From: Magnolia sinica
Lineage: Eukaryota; Streptophyta; Magnoliopsida; Magnoliales; Magnoliaceae
Reading direction: 5' to 3'
Assembly: GCF_029962835.1 (NCBI RefSeq)
Contig: NC_080588.1
Location: forward strand, 16,200,001-16,264,000
DNA length: 64,000 nt
The position numbers and the translations under genes are program-made. Of the stretch, positions 22,870 through 36,300 are shown piece after piece. Position 1 is the first letter of the stretch. Every line of letters begins with the position of its first letter. Under the pieces are notes generated by a model. That model made no database searches. It saw nothing but the letters and a program-made list of their open reading frames with translations, and had not been told where the DNA came from.

Positions 22870-23145
22870 AGATATGTAAATTGTCTTCCAAAGCAATATA
22901 TTATAAAATTCAAATTCTATCTCCTTCACTGTCTTCCACATGACAACCACAACCATCCATCTTCACTTCAAATCCCTTACGATAATCACTTCTTCCTATG
23001 ACAACAACCATGACAATCCCTCTCTATCTACACCCAAAAGTGGCCTCTATCTCTAAGAAAATGTTATTATGTAAAAAAGTTTTTTTTTAAAATCATTTAA
23101 AATGTTTTTCATCTATTAGTGGCTTTCATCTCTAAAAAAAATGTA
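22870..23145. other. AT-rich non-coding stretch
   Basis: Contains a few scattered 'CATGACAACCA' words and T/A runs. No gene, repeat array or terminal motif was recognised. Confidence 0.3.
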
Positions 23146-24640
23146 GTTGTTAGATGTTGAGTATGAAATATTGCATATATTTTCTTATTGTGCATTGATT
23201 TTGTACGCATATGTGTGCTAAATTGATCTAATTATGTGTGTTTTTCTATGCTAGGTGATTTAGAGAGCTAATATGAAAAGGACGATTAAAGTAAAGATTT
23301 AATGCTCGAAGAATGATCAAGTGAAGGATTAGATCTATGGAGGACAATATTGAAGAATTTAAGTGTAAAAGATTTTTTTTAAAAAAAAAAGGATCAAAGG
23401 AGATAAAAATATGAAAAGTCACACAATCCATTAATAAAAATAACAGATTGTTCAATCCCACCTAAGGTCAATTCAATTCGACTGAGAGTGCCCCAGACAT
23501 TCCATAAAGAAACAATAATTTTTAGACTTAATTCGGTTGCAACCGAAACTTAATTCGGTTCAACAGTTTGGTGTGACCAAAGAAGGGTTTGATGCGACTT
23601 GAGGGAAACAGAGACTTCAGAGGTATTTTAAAAAAATTTGGCTGGAACCAAACATTAATTCAACTATGACCAAAGTGATGTTCGGTGCGACCGAAGGTTA
23701 TCATTGGTGAGACCGGTGTAATAAAATTACAAAAATTTGAAGACAGACCAAAGTTGGTACAGATTTTTCTTATTTAAAGAGGTGATTTAGGCTGTTCTAG
23801 ATGAAAAATAGGGTTCTGAAGACAAAGCAATGAGTTACAGAGCTTCTAGGGAGCCTTTCTTCTTCTCCAATATTTTGGTTCTAAGTTGTTTTTAATGTTT
23901 TTATTTGAGTTTAGTTCAATTATGATAATGGTTGGTGAAATCTCTTAGTTAGGACTAAGAGGTGAAGCTTATAGTTATTTTTAATGTTCTAGTTTACTTT
24001 GATTCAAGTTTATTGGTTTGAATGTTAAACAATTCATTAGATTTGGTTTGAATAAAGCTTTATTTTTAATTTACTTTGATCCATTTTTTACTCCATGCAC
24101 TTTGGATGCTTATGAAAGATAAAATTGTTGGCTTATTTATTCTGTAAGGGTTTAATTTGTAAAATTCATTAATCTATTATAAACTAAGGGCATGATAGAT
24201 AATTTGGATTCCATACGATTAATAACTTAGTGCTTTATGTGGAAAATGAATCAATTAAAGTTCAAATCTATTTTAGTTTATGAATGATAAATTAACCACT
24301 TTACTATCCAACTGGATAGGATATGACTTCGATTCCATTTGAGTTATCTAATTGAATCAAGTGCATTAGGCATGAAGAATGGCTAGAAGTGGATCTTTGA
24401 CGCTCTAGTATTTTATTTTATTAATTTCTTATCTAAATTCTCAAAATTTACATCATTACTTCATGTAATTTAAATTCCATAATTAGTTTTAGTTTTAATT
24501 CTAGTTTTAAAGTTTTTTTTTTTTAAGAACACATAAGAAGTCCCTGAGAATTTGATTTCAGTCTCATCAAGTTAAAACTATATCACGCCTTACACTTAGG
24601 GTTGTCGACCCTTGGGTTTGATCATCAGAGCAAAAACAAA
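23146..24640 (+). mobile_element. Possible LTR or LTR fragment of an unidentified retrotransposon
   Basis: Very AT-rich and LTR-like. It begins near TTGTTAGATGTTGAG. At 23470-23740 it has repeated palindromic words of the form TTCGGTTGCAACCGAA and TTCGGTGCGACCGAA. A stretch like 'GTGAAGCTTATAGTTATTTT' follows, and it closes near 'AGTCCCTGAGAATTTGATTT' and GTTGTCGACCCTTGGG, wording that resembles the ends of plant LTRs. No second copy and no protein domain are in the window, so the class is unknown. Confidence 0.35.
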
Positions 24641-24889
24641 ACTCATTTTTAGGGCCATAAAAGTTGTTTGTGGTGCCCATATGCCAAAGGTGTTGATGGC
24701 GATGATTGTATGTCAGAAAATGCAGTACTAGGAAAACAACAAAGGAAGAAGATGAAGGTTCGTATGGACACTAGCCTCTAAACAGGGGCAATTTCGTCAC
24801 ATTTAAAAAAAATAATTGTCCATCTAGGGCATTTTTTTTTTAAAGTCTTGATTTTTAGAGCATTTGGCATTATCATAAGACTACTTTGG

Positions 24890-25560
24890 TTGAAATCGAT
24901 CTCTTCTAAAATTAACATTTATTAAAGTCAACGTGGAACATATTTAGTGTCTACGATATGAGTTAACTCACAATCCACAATATCATGATTCAAAGGTCTA
25001 TGAATTTTTGCACCCGTACACTAGATCAACTACATGAATATGTCATTCTGTGCTAAACCTCTTTAACACAAGGATCTATTAGCATGCTACAAAAAGATTT
25101 CATTAGAGTACTCGAACAAGGCTACTTGCACACCATACTAATGTACATAACATGAGTCAACTGTGTTACATGATTATACCTAAACAATAATTTGCATGTG
25201 CAAACAATCAATCTATATTTCATTAGTCTAATATTTTGTTAATAGTATACTTGAACATGGATTCCTCTATACACCCTTTAGTGTACATCTCATAAGTCAA
25301 ATAGACTTGTTTCCCCATATGTGTAAGCATCGTCTCTAAGTATTGTCAACTAAGTACAAACATACCAATTTAGCTCTTAATTAACACACATTTAAGTAAA
25401 TTATCCTAAGCTTTACAATTATAAGGTCAAGCCACTAATTTGTGCATCATTATCGTGATTAGACATCAAATCTTAATTACTACTATAAGCATTATTATCG
25501 ACTATAGGCATTATGTCCAGTTGTTTATTCTAATTGACTATAGGGATTATTATCGACTTT
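24890..25560. repeat. Duplicated ~600-bp segment, copy 1
   Basis: Collinear with 26568-27130. Shared words include 'AACATTTATTAAAGTCAACG', 'CTCTTTAACACAAGGATCTA', 'ACACCCTTTAGTGTACATCT', 'CCATATGTGTAAGCATCGTC' and TTAGCTCTTAATTAACACA. The copies are diverged. No coding content. Confidence 0.75.
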
Positions 25561-26030
25561 GATTTATTATTATTGTTAATATTATTATTATTATTATTTC
25601 ATATAATTGGTTTAATAGTATCTTCCCTCAACAATGGTATGAAAACATCTAAAAAAAAATTGGAAACGTCCATAATATAATATAATATCATCTAAAATAT
25701 ACATCGGTTCAATTACATTATTACATTTTTAGATAAAAGCTACGTAAAAAAAGATGAAAATGAAATTTGCTGCTCACCTAGTTACCTCGGCTGGCTATGA
25801 TTTCTTGAAAAGTTAAACAATGGGGGTGAGCTTTTATATGCCTAGTGAAAACATGTGTAATCCTGAAGAATGAGCATAATAATCAAGATATGCGAGAAGG
25901 TAAATATAAGTACCATGATACTAATCATTAATTAGGTGGGGCTATGGATGCATTGCAAGTATGAATACGGTGTGTATGAGAACCATCTCCACTACCTTCT
26001 AATATTGTCAATTAGAATAAACAACTGGAC
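25515..26030. repeat. Perfect 24-bp inverted repeat flanking ~470 bp
   Basis: The 24 bases at 25515-25538 (starting GTCCAGTTGTTTATTC) are the exact reverse complement of 26007-26030 (ending AATAAACAACTGGAC). The interior holds an ATT/TTA-rich tract (about 25560-25610) and no gene. It could be a small MITE or a chance rearrangement within the duplicated repeat. Confidence 0.6.
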
Positions 26031-26049
26031 ATACTTGCCCAAGTGGCCT

Positions 26050-26410
26050 ATCTCTCATGCCAATATCCGACCTCATCTGTAGGATACCACGTATTTACTC
26101 ACCTAGCCTGACCGCAGTGGTGGGGTACCTTTGTACTCACCCACCTGGCTCTTTGGCACTTATACTAACCAACCTTGGTAGTGGGGTACCACTACACTCA
26201 TCCACTCAGCGCACCAGTATTGATACTACTTGACCTCGGCAGTGCAGTACCACTGTACTCACCCATTTGGCCTGACGGTATTGGCACTACCCAACCGCAT
26301 CAATGAGGTATCACATACTTCCTCAACTTGGCCCATCGGTCTTACCACTGCTCGACCTCAGTCATGGGTTACCTCTGTGCTTGCCCACTCAGTTCGACGA
26401 TGAAGGTCCA
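26050..26410. repeat. ~60-bp satellite block B
   Basis: About six imperfect copies of the block A unit ('GGGGTACCTTTGTACTCACC', 'GGTACCACTACACTCATCCA', 'CAGTACCACTGTACTCACCC'). It is followed by the same flanking sequence as block A. Confidence 0.85.
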
Positions 26411-27130
26411 AAGTGCCTGCAAACATAAACATGGCATATCTTCAGGTTCAAAAGTCCAACTCCATGAGTCCACCACCCTCCACAGTAATCATAACGCACA
26501 TATATAAATCATCATGATGTAATGGTTGAAATGCATTTAACTTATGACAAGTCTGAATATAGTACTAAAATAAACATTTATTGAAGTCAATGTACAATAT
26601 ATTCAGACTCTATAATATGAGTTCATTCACAGTTCACAGTATCATAATTCAAAGTTTTATGAATATATGTATCCGTATACTTAAGTCCTGATAAATTCAT
26701 TTCACAACATTAGACCTCTTTAACATAAGAGTCTATTTGTGTGCTGTGCAAGGATTACACTAGTGTACTTGAATGAGGCTATTTGTAAGCCACATTGGTA
26801 TACATTCCATAAGTTAAATGAGCAACATTAGTCTTCATGTATACATCATTCATGTGTATTTCATTAATCTAACATTGCCTTAAGAGTGTACTTGATTACG
26901 GTCCTTGTGGACGCCCTTTAGGGTACATCTCATAAGTCAAATATATTGTATTCCCCATATGTGCAAGCACCATCTCTAAGCAATGTCAACTAAGTTCAAG
27001 TAGAGTAGTTTAGCCTTTAGTTAGCACATGCTCAACTAAACTAGCTAATCCCAAGGTTAAGCCATAAATTTACACGTCATTCTCATTATTAAACGTTAAA
27101 TCATAATCACTACAATAAACGTCATCTTTC
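26411..27130. repeat. Duplicated segment, copy 2
   Basis: 26411-26575 matches 21500-21680 and 26568-27130 matches 24890-25560. In this copy the two parts are contiguous. In the first copy they are separated by about 3.2 kb of inserted elements. Confidence 0.75.
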
Positions 27131-27500
27131 TGACTTTCGGGACTCACCCAATGGCCCCGTATAAACTATAAGGTGGATCCTGCCGCCCTTGTTAGTGGGT
27201 CGCACATCACACACTCATGGTGGGCCCAATTATCTAAATAGTGGGCCCACATGACATATACACCATGTGGTGGGCCCCATGGTCTTGTGGGCCTCACGAC
27301 ACACACGGACACCACATGGTGGGTTCCATGGCCTCACGGGCCTCAACACATACAAACACAAAAACGGTGAGCTTCTCAACCTGGTGGGCCTCCCGTCGCA
27401 CACATACACAATGAAATGGACTCCACTATTAAGTGGGCTTCACAGAATACACGTGTACAGTTCCATGGATTCGACAAAGTTTTGGTTCTAGCTGACATTT
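27131..27500. repeat. GTGGGCCC-rich degenerate tandem repeat
   Basis: Repeated 'GTGGGCCCACATGACA', 'GTGGTGGGCCCCATGGTCTT' and 'GGGCCTCACGACACACACGG' words at irregular ~50-60 bp spacing. It resembles the TGGGCC arrays in the giant LTRs but cannot be aligned with one by eye. Confidence 0.5.
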
Positions 27501-28998
27501 ATGCTTTCTATTCAGCCAAGTCCGTGTGACCTTATGCACAGGGTGGGTAGCAAATATACATTATGGTGTTTGGATTCATGTGTTTTCCCCTCAACTAAGG
27601 CTTGTGGGGAGTTAAAAGCAGGTTGGATGCAAAATAAACATTTGGGTGGCACAAGTGCTTGTGTATCGATCATCACACTCTGCCAAAGTATCAAAATATC
27701 TCATTTTAAAATTAGAAAATGTTACAGTGGTCAATGTTGCATTCAAGGCTATGATGAGGTGTACACAGAAATTTTAATGGGCCAAGCTTGTTTGAACTTC
27801 TGCTAACCAAGCCCAGCCCAAGGTCCATCCATCTAACATGGGCTCGGTCCAAGCTGGGCTGGGATAGCTCAAGTGTAGAGAAATCCAAATGAGCTTTTAT
27901 ATCATAGCCGAAGACCATCCTGTGCGAGGCTGTGTGCCCAAACCCAGCTCAAATACCTACCCAGCTCGAAAGCCCATTGATGGTCTGAAGTGTGCAGCAA
28001 AGGTAATTTGCGAGTGGTATCTTCCGGTCTATATTGTAGTGTGCAACTAGTTGTAGGTAATTAGATGCACAAATATATTGATGCAGGGAAGGACGTGTGG
28101 CGGTTGAGCACCATCTCTGTCTATTATAACTACTCCGAGTCCATGGAGTTTCTCTAGACTCACAGAGATTTCTCAAATCCATGAAAAAAGAAACAAGAAA
28201 ATATAAATAAATTCTAGAAAATTCGTAATTAGATTGATGATTCAAATGAATGAGTTTACAACCCTTTAAGTAGGGATACTAAGCCATGGGAGAAGTTTAG
28301 GATTCAAACTATAGCTAAAACTCCTAGAATTTGCAACTTACTATAAATAATAAACTTACTATTATAGACGGTGGTGATCTCTACTAGTGTGCATGGTTTT
28401 CGGCCAAAAATAGTGTCCTATTTAGCCAAACGACGACGTTCTCCTAATTATCCTAAGCACTTTTCATGTTGGGCGCAACTCCTAAAGCCCAATGGATGAA
28501 TAGTTATACTCAAACTAAAACTCAACATAAATAGTAAAAACGAAAATACAACGGGAATTTAACTATTGATCTGATGGTATTTTACAAATTCGGCATGTGC
28601 AACCCGGCATAGTGGGTTGGGTGGCTAAAGTAGCTTGCCATACCCCAAAATCATATATGGTACATCAAATAACTTATTCTGAATTGCAAGATACACCAGA
28701 TTTAAGGTCCTGGCGGTCTGGATCACTTCCGCTTGCGATCGGGCCTCTTCTGGTCCATCTTGGCCATGAAATTATCCGCGACCCGCTCTACATCACATAT
28801 CAATGAAAACCAAAGTAATATTTTTGTAGCAAGGGGCTGTATTATTTTAATTTACCTTCATTATCAATCGATGGCCAACAGAATGGATGTTGTAAAAGAG
28901 AAAAGAAAAAAAAAAAAAAGGAGAAGAAGAAAAAAGATTTTGGATCATGCATGGATCTAGACCATCCATCAAGTAGGCCCCACCTTCCATTCAACGTA

Positions 28999-29039
<41 letters not shown>

Positions 29040-29686
29040 ATTAACTTTGCTCTAATGTCCTAGTCCTCCACTAAAGAGCTAAAATGTGGATGGTTAAAAT
29101 CATTTTATCACATGGATTTGACCGAGATGTTTTAAAAGGCTGGGTGGGCCTAATGGGTACCTGGACCCAACCCAACACGGCCCGATCGAGTATTGGTGTA
29201 AGCTAAATAGGTGTCTGTGTGGATGTAGGTACTTTCTTGAGCCAGATCAATAAATTAATGCCAGGCGTATATAGGTACACCCCAATCCTTATCTGACCAC
29301 CCCCGACCCCAATGTTACCGGCCCCATCTCCACACTTCGTGATCTTCGTGGTGGGGTCCGCCATTTTGCATGGCTTGAACACTATACATGCCATACCCTG
29401 TGGCACTTGGACTTGGCTGGAACTTACCAATTACCATCACAGAATTCCCATGACACAACTACACAATGTTAAGTAACTCCATACGAGTAGGAGCCCTTCC
29501 CATTGACAGGCACCGGCACGTCTGTATTTGAAAACTAATGAAAGACCTAAGAGATCTCCGTCGAGCTTGAAACCGTGCTTTGGTCTTCTATTAAAAATAA
29601 TAATAATCATACTACTTCAATTGTCAAGTTGGCAAAAATGTATAAAATATCCGGATGGTTAGAACAACATTCTTCTACATTTGCTT
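27501..29686. other. Unassigned intergenic sequence
   Basis: No recognisable protein. The 27500-27720 part resembles a diverged MITE arm. 28100-28200 has a stretch ('CTCCGAGTCCATGGAGTTTC') similar to one in the protease intron near 53250, probably a shared old repeat. An A/G-rich stretch lies at 28895-28935 and a (TC)18 tract at 29001-29036. Open frames here are short and I support none as genes. Confidence 0.4.
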
Positions 29687-30206
29687 TGTAAGTTGAAAAT
29701 CGGATGCCTCAAATCTGTGGTGAAACATGGGCTCAACCGATCGACAGTCTAGTTAAACGATTAAAGGATATCGAATTAAATTGATTTTTCGACAAAATTC
29801 TCTAAACAAATTTTGGCATTTTCGACAAGTTGAAAATGTTAGTCGATGAGTCGACCTGGTCGATGTATTATGCAGTTTGCACATTTTTGCGTGAATTATT
29901 TCTATTTCCATTTTTTGTTTAGATAAGAGGGTATAAACAAGATTAATGTTAAAGCGAGTTGTGCTAGAATGTTCGAGAGGGTTTTGGAGAGAGGAAAAGC
30001 TTGGGGCTTTCTCTTGGGGCTTTGATTGGTAAGATTTCATCTCTTGTAACTTTGTTTTTCATAGTGCATTTTCGCTTTGTATCATGTTTTTTTTTTTTTC
30101 AAAAGGATTTTTCTATATAATTTTAGATTGTTCTTTGTTGGATTTGTTTGTGCGAGTGTAATTACCTAGCATGATTCCGCCCTGTGTGCTTTCACGAGTC
30201 CCAACA
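29687..30206 (+). mobile_element. LTR of Copia element B, + orientation
   Basis: About 520 bp from TGTAAGTTGAAAATCGGATG to GAGTCCCAACA. It is followed by a primer-site-like AGTGATATCAAAA. It is the inverse homologue of 47915-48463 (shared GTTGAAAATCGGATGCCTC at one end and GACTCGTG/TCACGAGTC beside the CCAACA end). The first few bases differ between copies, so the outer border is uncertain by about 4 bp. Confidence 0.65.
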
Positions 30207-30935
30207 AGTGATATCAAAATTAATGTTGGGAAGCAGATTAAATATGAAACCAATGTATTTATGATATCTAATATGAAGTTCAATGTAGAGAAGTATTCTA
30301 GAGACAAATAATTTTGAATTATGGAAGGTGAAGATGAATGGTAGTTCAGCAAGGATTAGAAGATGCACTCCTTGAAAAGCGACCAAAAACTATGAAAGAA
30401 GAAAAAATGAATAAGTTAGATTAAAAGTCCAATATTTCAACCAGTTGTGTCTAACGGATGAGGTCCTCTACAATGTTATGAGAGAGAAAACTACAAATAG
30501 GCGAAATTAGAAAACATCTATGTGAAGAAATATCTTGAAAACTGTTTGGATTTAAAACTACAATTGTTCAATCTAAAGATGATTGATGGGGCTGACATTG
30601 AGGCCCCCATTAGTAACTTCAATAGACTCATTTGTAAATTACTGGATGTAGATGAGACGGTGAAGGATAAATATCAAGCATGTATTCTATTGAATTCTCC
30701 TCCAGAATAGTATGTGTCGTACTCAAAGACTCTTTGTGCACCGGTAGGATAACATTTATCATTGATACCATTATTTCAGTACTTCAGTCAAAGGTAATGA
30801 GAAACAAAAACAGTAATGTGGGTGCTTTTTTATAAATGCACTGGTTAAGATGGAGATAAATTCTGAGTGAGATAGTGAATATTTGCAAATGAGATCTAAA
30901 TCTAAAGACAATATCAAATGCAAGCTGATAAATAA
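30207..30935 (+). pseudogene. Copia element B gag, + orientation fragment
   Basis: Gag of a Tnt1-like Copia with stops and shifts: NNFELWKVKMN-like sequence near 30310, LTDEVLYNVMREK near 30455, MKKYLENCLDLKLQLFNLKM at 30522, and IDGADIEAPISNFNRLICKL near 30580-30640. The sequence before the zinc knuckle (RSKSKDNIKCK) ends at about 30930. There the + reading stops and - strand reverse transcriptase begins, so the fragment is joined tail to tail with an opposite copy. Confidence 0.75.
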
Positions 30936-33381
30936 AGTTTTTGGTCGTTAACATACAATACCAAGATAATGAACTTTCTATCAATCAGTGCCTTGAAATA
31001 GATACAATGATCATACTCACTTCTGTTAAACCTCTGATTCATCATGAAAGAATCAAATTTTTTATACTACCACATAGGTAACTGTTTCAGGTTATAATAA
31101 CCTCTTTAACATGCAAACCATGTTCTTTGCCCCTTGTATTTTGAGTCTTTCTGGTTGCTTAATATAAATCTACTCTTCCAATTTTCAATGCCGGAAAGCA
31201 GTCTTCACATCTATGTATTTTAGCTCGAGAGTATATTGGGCAACTAACGCCAATACGAATCTGATTGATCGTTACTTCACCATAGGTGTGGAGATTTAAG
31301 TGAAGTCAACACCTTCTTTATAAACATATCCATTCACTACCAACCTTTCCTTGTACTTTTCCTATTTCTTCTTAAAGATTCGCTTACACCCAATCACTTT
31401 ACGGTCGATAGGAAGCTCCACCAGCTCCCTCATCTCATTCTTGTATAAGGAATTCATCTTGTTATGCATTGCTGCTTTCCACTTTTCAGCATCTACGTTG
31501 TTAAGAGCATCCTGAAAAGTAGACGAATCCCCTCCATTCGTAATGAGGGCAAATGTAACATTCGAGTCATCATTATATCTTGCTGGTAACCTACGATCCC
31601 TTGGTGGATTCCTTCTCATAGGTGGTTACTCCACCTATTCCTTTACCTCTATTAGCATCTCAGTATCAGCCCATGTATCATCCATGTCTATTTGAACATC
31701 CACAACTGACTTTTCTACTTCCTTGTGCTCATCCTTATGGAATAAGGATCCTTGATTGAATTTGGTGTCACGACTAAGGATTATTTTGTTTGTGGCCATA
31801 TCATATAACCTGTACCCCTTCACACCATCACCATAGCTGAGAAAGATATACTTTTTGGCCCTTTTGTCTAGCTTATTTATCTCAACCAATGATACATTTG
31901 AGTAAGCACCAAATACTCGCAATCCCGAGTAGTTTACTTGTTGACCACTACACACTTCCTTTGAAAATTTATAATCAATAGCCATAGAAGGGGACTGATT
32001 CAACAAGCAACAAACCGTGTTAACGACCTCAGTCTACATTTTCTTCCCCAACCTTACATTACTCATCATGCATCGGACCCTTTATAAGAGAGTTTGATTC
32101 ATCTACTCAGCCACACCATTCTGCTCTATTTATGGTGCATTGTGTTGTGTCTTATGATTCCTTCATCTTTACAAAAAATGATTAAATTTTCCAGAGTTGA
32201 ATTTTTCACTCATACCTTTTTGGAATAGTCATCAATGAACGTAACCAGCAATGATGACCCTCAACTAGAAATTACGAGCGATGACCCCCATACGTCAGAA
32301 TGTACATAATCTAGAACCCCCTTCTAAATATGTTTTTCAAAATTAAAAGATAAAACTGATTGCTTACCATATATACAATGCTCGCATATAATAAAATCAA
32401 TGCTTTTAAAAGCCACAATTAAATAATGATAAAAAAGTACCATCATGCCCCGCTCACTCTTGTGGCCTAAGCATGTATGGTACATACGTGTAGACATGGA
32501 ATCTATTATGGACGTTGTAGCTCCACTCGATGAAGTACTCCTAATTAGCCTGTAAAGGCTATCATTTATTCGTGCTTTCATGATTATGAGTGCCCCCTTT
32601 AAAACCTTGATGATACAATTAAACTTGATGAATTTGCACCCAAGTGCCTTAAGTGCACTCAGAAATATCACTCTTCTTTAAGTTACGAACGTGTCTCACA
32701 TCAGTCAATATATACTCCATGCCATCATACATCTTGATGTGCACCAATCCAACACCAACCACATTACAGACACTGTCATTATTCATAAACATTTGGTCAC
32801 CATTGCACTCATTGTAACTGGTGAACGAACTTTTATGATGGGTCATGTGATTAGAAGCTCTCGCATCCAAAATCCATTCATTGTCAAAATACTAGGATTT
32901 TGATGTGATCAACAATAACTACCACTCACCTCATTAGATTCTGCATTGTTGGCCTCTTTGAAAGAACCCTATGATTTTTCCTTCATAGACTTGGGATTCT
33001 GACAATAGTCCTTTATGTGCCCTGTCATGCCATAGCTTAGCTTGCCTTTGCCTTTACCCTTACCCTTGGATTTGGATATCGATTGCGAAGATCCTCTATC
33101 CCACTCAAAACTTCTCCCCTCGTAATCAATGTATCTGTAGAAGCACTCACATTATCACTTTTTTTTATTTTTTATTTTTTATCATTGCCTTTGATTGAAG
33201 AGTTTATATAATGGTCTTAAAGTTATGGTGGCCTTACTGGTGCACAAAGAGTCTTTGAATGACTCATACGATTTTGAAAGAAAATTCAACAGAATACATG
33301 CTTGATTTTCATCCTTCATCACCTCATCCATGTCCAACAATTTCCAAACAAGCCTATTAAAGTTACTAATGTGGGTCTCAA
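30936..33381 (-). pseudogene. Copia element B pol and gag, - orientation (downstream part)
   Basis: From right to left: gag with ETHISNFNRLVWKLLDMDEV near 33300-33375; a degenerate knuckle near 33000; a protease start with LDARASNHMTHH at about 32840-32875, where the family has DSGAS; GAG-pre-integrase (FHTCLGHKSERGMM, EHCIYGKQ) at 32340-32510; a badly degraded integrase core; NYSGLRVFGAYSNVSL…YIFLSYGDGVKGYRLYDM at 31780-31960; the RT leader RRNPPRDRRLPARYNDDSNV at about 31560-31620; and RT ending in FIILVLYVND near 30965, where the YVDD box has become YVND. RNase H and a 3' LTR are absent. The reading continues upstream at 47607 across the Gypsy insertion. Confidence 0.85.
33377..33381. other. 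Target-site duplication CTCAA, left copy
   Basis: CTCAA immediately before TG of the left LTR. The same five bases follow the right LTR at 47607-47611. This defines the Gypsy insertion exactly. Confidence 0.93.
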
Positions 33382-36300
33382 TGTCACGCCGCAGACTCGG
33401 TAATTGGACTCACAAGGAACCCGATAGCCGGTTCTGGCCGCAACAACCTCCGTAATACCTCATTCTTGACTCCTAAGGCAAGTTCCGATCCTAGGATCTT
33501 ACAAGGAGGATTTCCATAACAGTATAATCATTTCCAATAGGAGCATGCCCAAGATCACAAGTATATCTGAGAATAACAAAGACACACATTACAAAATCCA
33601 CTAAGAATTTAAACTTTTATAAATTTTCATAAGGTCCAAAAGGACATACATAAGATAATAGAAGAAAGAGAGAAAAGTCTACAAGATTGGGGTCCTCAAG
33701 CTCAGCTCTAATCCAAGCTCTGCCGCTACGACGCCTGCCTAGGATCTCCTGCATGCATCAATCGTGCATAAGCTTATAGAAGCTTAGAGAGTGGTGAAAG
33801 TGTGTAACAATGGTACACAGAAGAATAGTAGGAGGTACAGGAAGAGAAACATGCTCAATGACAATATCACCAGCCTTACTAAGGCTTATCATGAATACGA
33901 TGTAATGAGTACTGGGCGCCTTACCAAGGCGATGCATAAAGGGGGCTTATATAGCCGATGCGAATGCGATGCAAAGTGATGTCAGTGCTCATCTTCAATC
34001 CACATAATAAGTACATTTTCAATCATAAGGAAATCACCACGGTTCATTACACTATTAGATGACTACCGCTCTACTGACCTCGCACAATCACTACCAGCCT
34101 GTGGACAACCAATCACCAGCAAGGCCTAACGGTAGTGGACCCATTTACGAGCTGGTCAGACTCAACCTAACAATGCCTCCTTACATCAGGCGAGTAAGGC
34201 CACACCCCTACCCAACCGACTATATGACAGTGGAAGTCGCGACCTAATGGTATAAGGCCCTTGTGCACTCATAGTTTCCACTCGGTCATAACGTTGGGGC
34301 AGATCCTTAGTTCCATGTAAGTTTTAAAAATTTCACCCATGGACATCCTATGCACCCGGTATGCTTAAGTAATATTTTCGGTGTCGACACATACGATCAT
34401 CCACGAACGTCCCTGTGGAGGCAAGGCCCTAGTGAAGCAAGGGCGGTATCATCATGAAATACGATGTCAATGCATGAGTCACACATACAAATCATGCACA
34501 TGCTTCAGGCAATCAATGTGCACAAGGGGAAAAACTTCATCCCTATATGACCACCACACAATACAATCAATTCACACAAATGATGCATATGGGTCACAAT
34601 ATAGTAAGTGTGTTACCTGTAAAATATATATTCCTCCTTCTCAAGGAGGGACAAGGTCTAGATACTTAGACGAGTACTTTAAGGAGAAGTGAAGTCCTCT
34701 AGTGGGGGCCGAATACTTTAGGATGACCCACAAGCTAAGAGAGTAATAAACCCAAGGAAGAAGCGGTCCTAATTAAGGGCCCAAGGTGGACCTTCATCCA
34801 CCTATATAAACCCTGTGGGCCTACCTTAGGGCCACCAAGGAGGACATCCAACCTCAACTGGGTCCTAAAAGGCAGCCCGCTACGTATAAAAGTAAAGTCT
34901 AAGGCCCAAGCAATCCACGGCCTAGTGGGCCATACACTAAGCCCAATGTATAGGCAACATGGTGGGCCTTCAAACAAAGTTTGGGCCCAACCATAAAAGT
35001 CATGGGTCCACTCATTGTGGTGGGCTTAATGGGCAGCCCATTATTCTAACATATGGGTAATCCTTATAGTTAACACAAGTTGGGCCTCACATCTCAACCT
35101 AAGCATGAGATTATTTTAGTGGGCAAGCAAGACCCAACTACTTGAGTATTTGGCCCATTAAACCCATCAAAATGACATGATAAATATAGGCCCCAAGGGT
35201 CCAATGGGCATATCAGAAGTTCCAGCCCAACCAAGGCTATAAGGCCCAACAATTAATTAAAAGACTAGTTCAATAAGAATCCAATTGGAATGGGCCTTTA
35301 AATATGCACTACATAAGCCCAAAAATCTAATTAAAGTGGGGCAAGATATGTGTAACAATATCCCCAAATTTGGTGGACCATGCTGCCCCAAAACATCCAT
35401 TTATGGGCAGCAACCATGGGCCTATTGTTGGAATTCCAGCCCACCCACAATTTGGCATTGCGGAAAATTCAAAAAAATTAATTAAATTATATGTTTATTT
35501 TAGTTCCTGGTGACCCGTACATATCACAGGGGGGTCCACCAGATGAAGGGAGTAGATGAAACATATAAATCAGATGGGCCATGCTGCTGGATTGGACGTC
35601 CAGCAGCAGCCCAATGGGCTGGGCGTCCCATGTGTAGGCAGCCATATGGGCCTGGGTATTTGGCCTAAAAACTCATCCAATGGGCCCCAAAAATGGAAAA
35701 CTACAGAGGGAGGATGATCACTGCCCCTATGGACCCCACATGAATGAATGGTGGGATATAAAATACATTCAGGAGGGCCCACGAAGTGGCCTGGTCGGCC
35801 AGCCAAGACTGGACGCCCCAGCCTAGGCGTCCCAGCCTGGTAGGCCACTTTAGGCCGCACCACGGTCAGTACAGGGGCCGGATGGCCCTAAAATTTTACA
35901 GGGTGGTCCTTCCATGGGGGAGCCACACTCCAAAAAATTTAATGATTTTTGGATAGCTAAAACTATTTTAATTAATTTAAAGAAAACAATCTTTCCAGAA
36001 AAATCTGTCTGATCTGAACGTCCCAACGTGGTGGGTTGGTCCAGCCCTTGCCACAGTATACATAGGGGTCCGTTGGCCCCAAAAATTTGTAAGTGGGTCC
36101 TAACATGGGTGGGACAGCCCTCTGTAAATTTACATGATTTTTTGATACCCAAAATTATTTTAATTAAATTCAGAATTACAATCTGTCTCGGGTGAAATGT
36201 TGCTGGAATTATAAATGTTCCTATGTTTGGGACCACATGAAGTGGGCCTGGACCGACCCAAATCCTTAGAAAATTACGAGAAAAGGTGGCCCTACATCTG

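Noticed and set aside
33791-33979. A small frame shared with 43418-43606
   Set aside because: Shared because both are copies of one LTR. The frame is short and lies antisense to the element's transcription.
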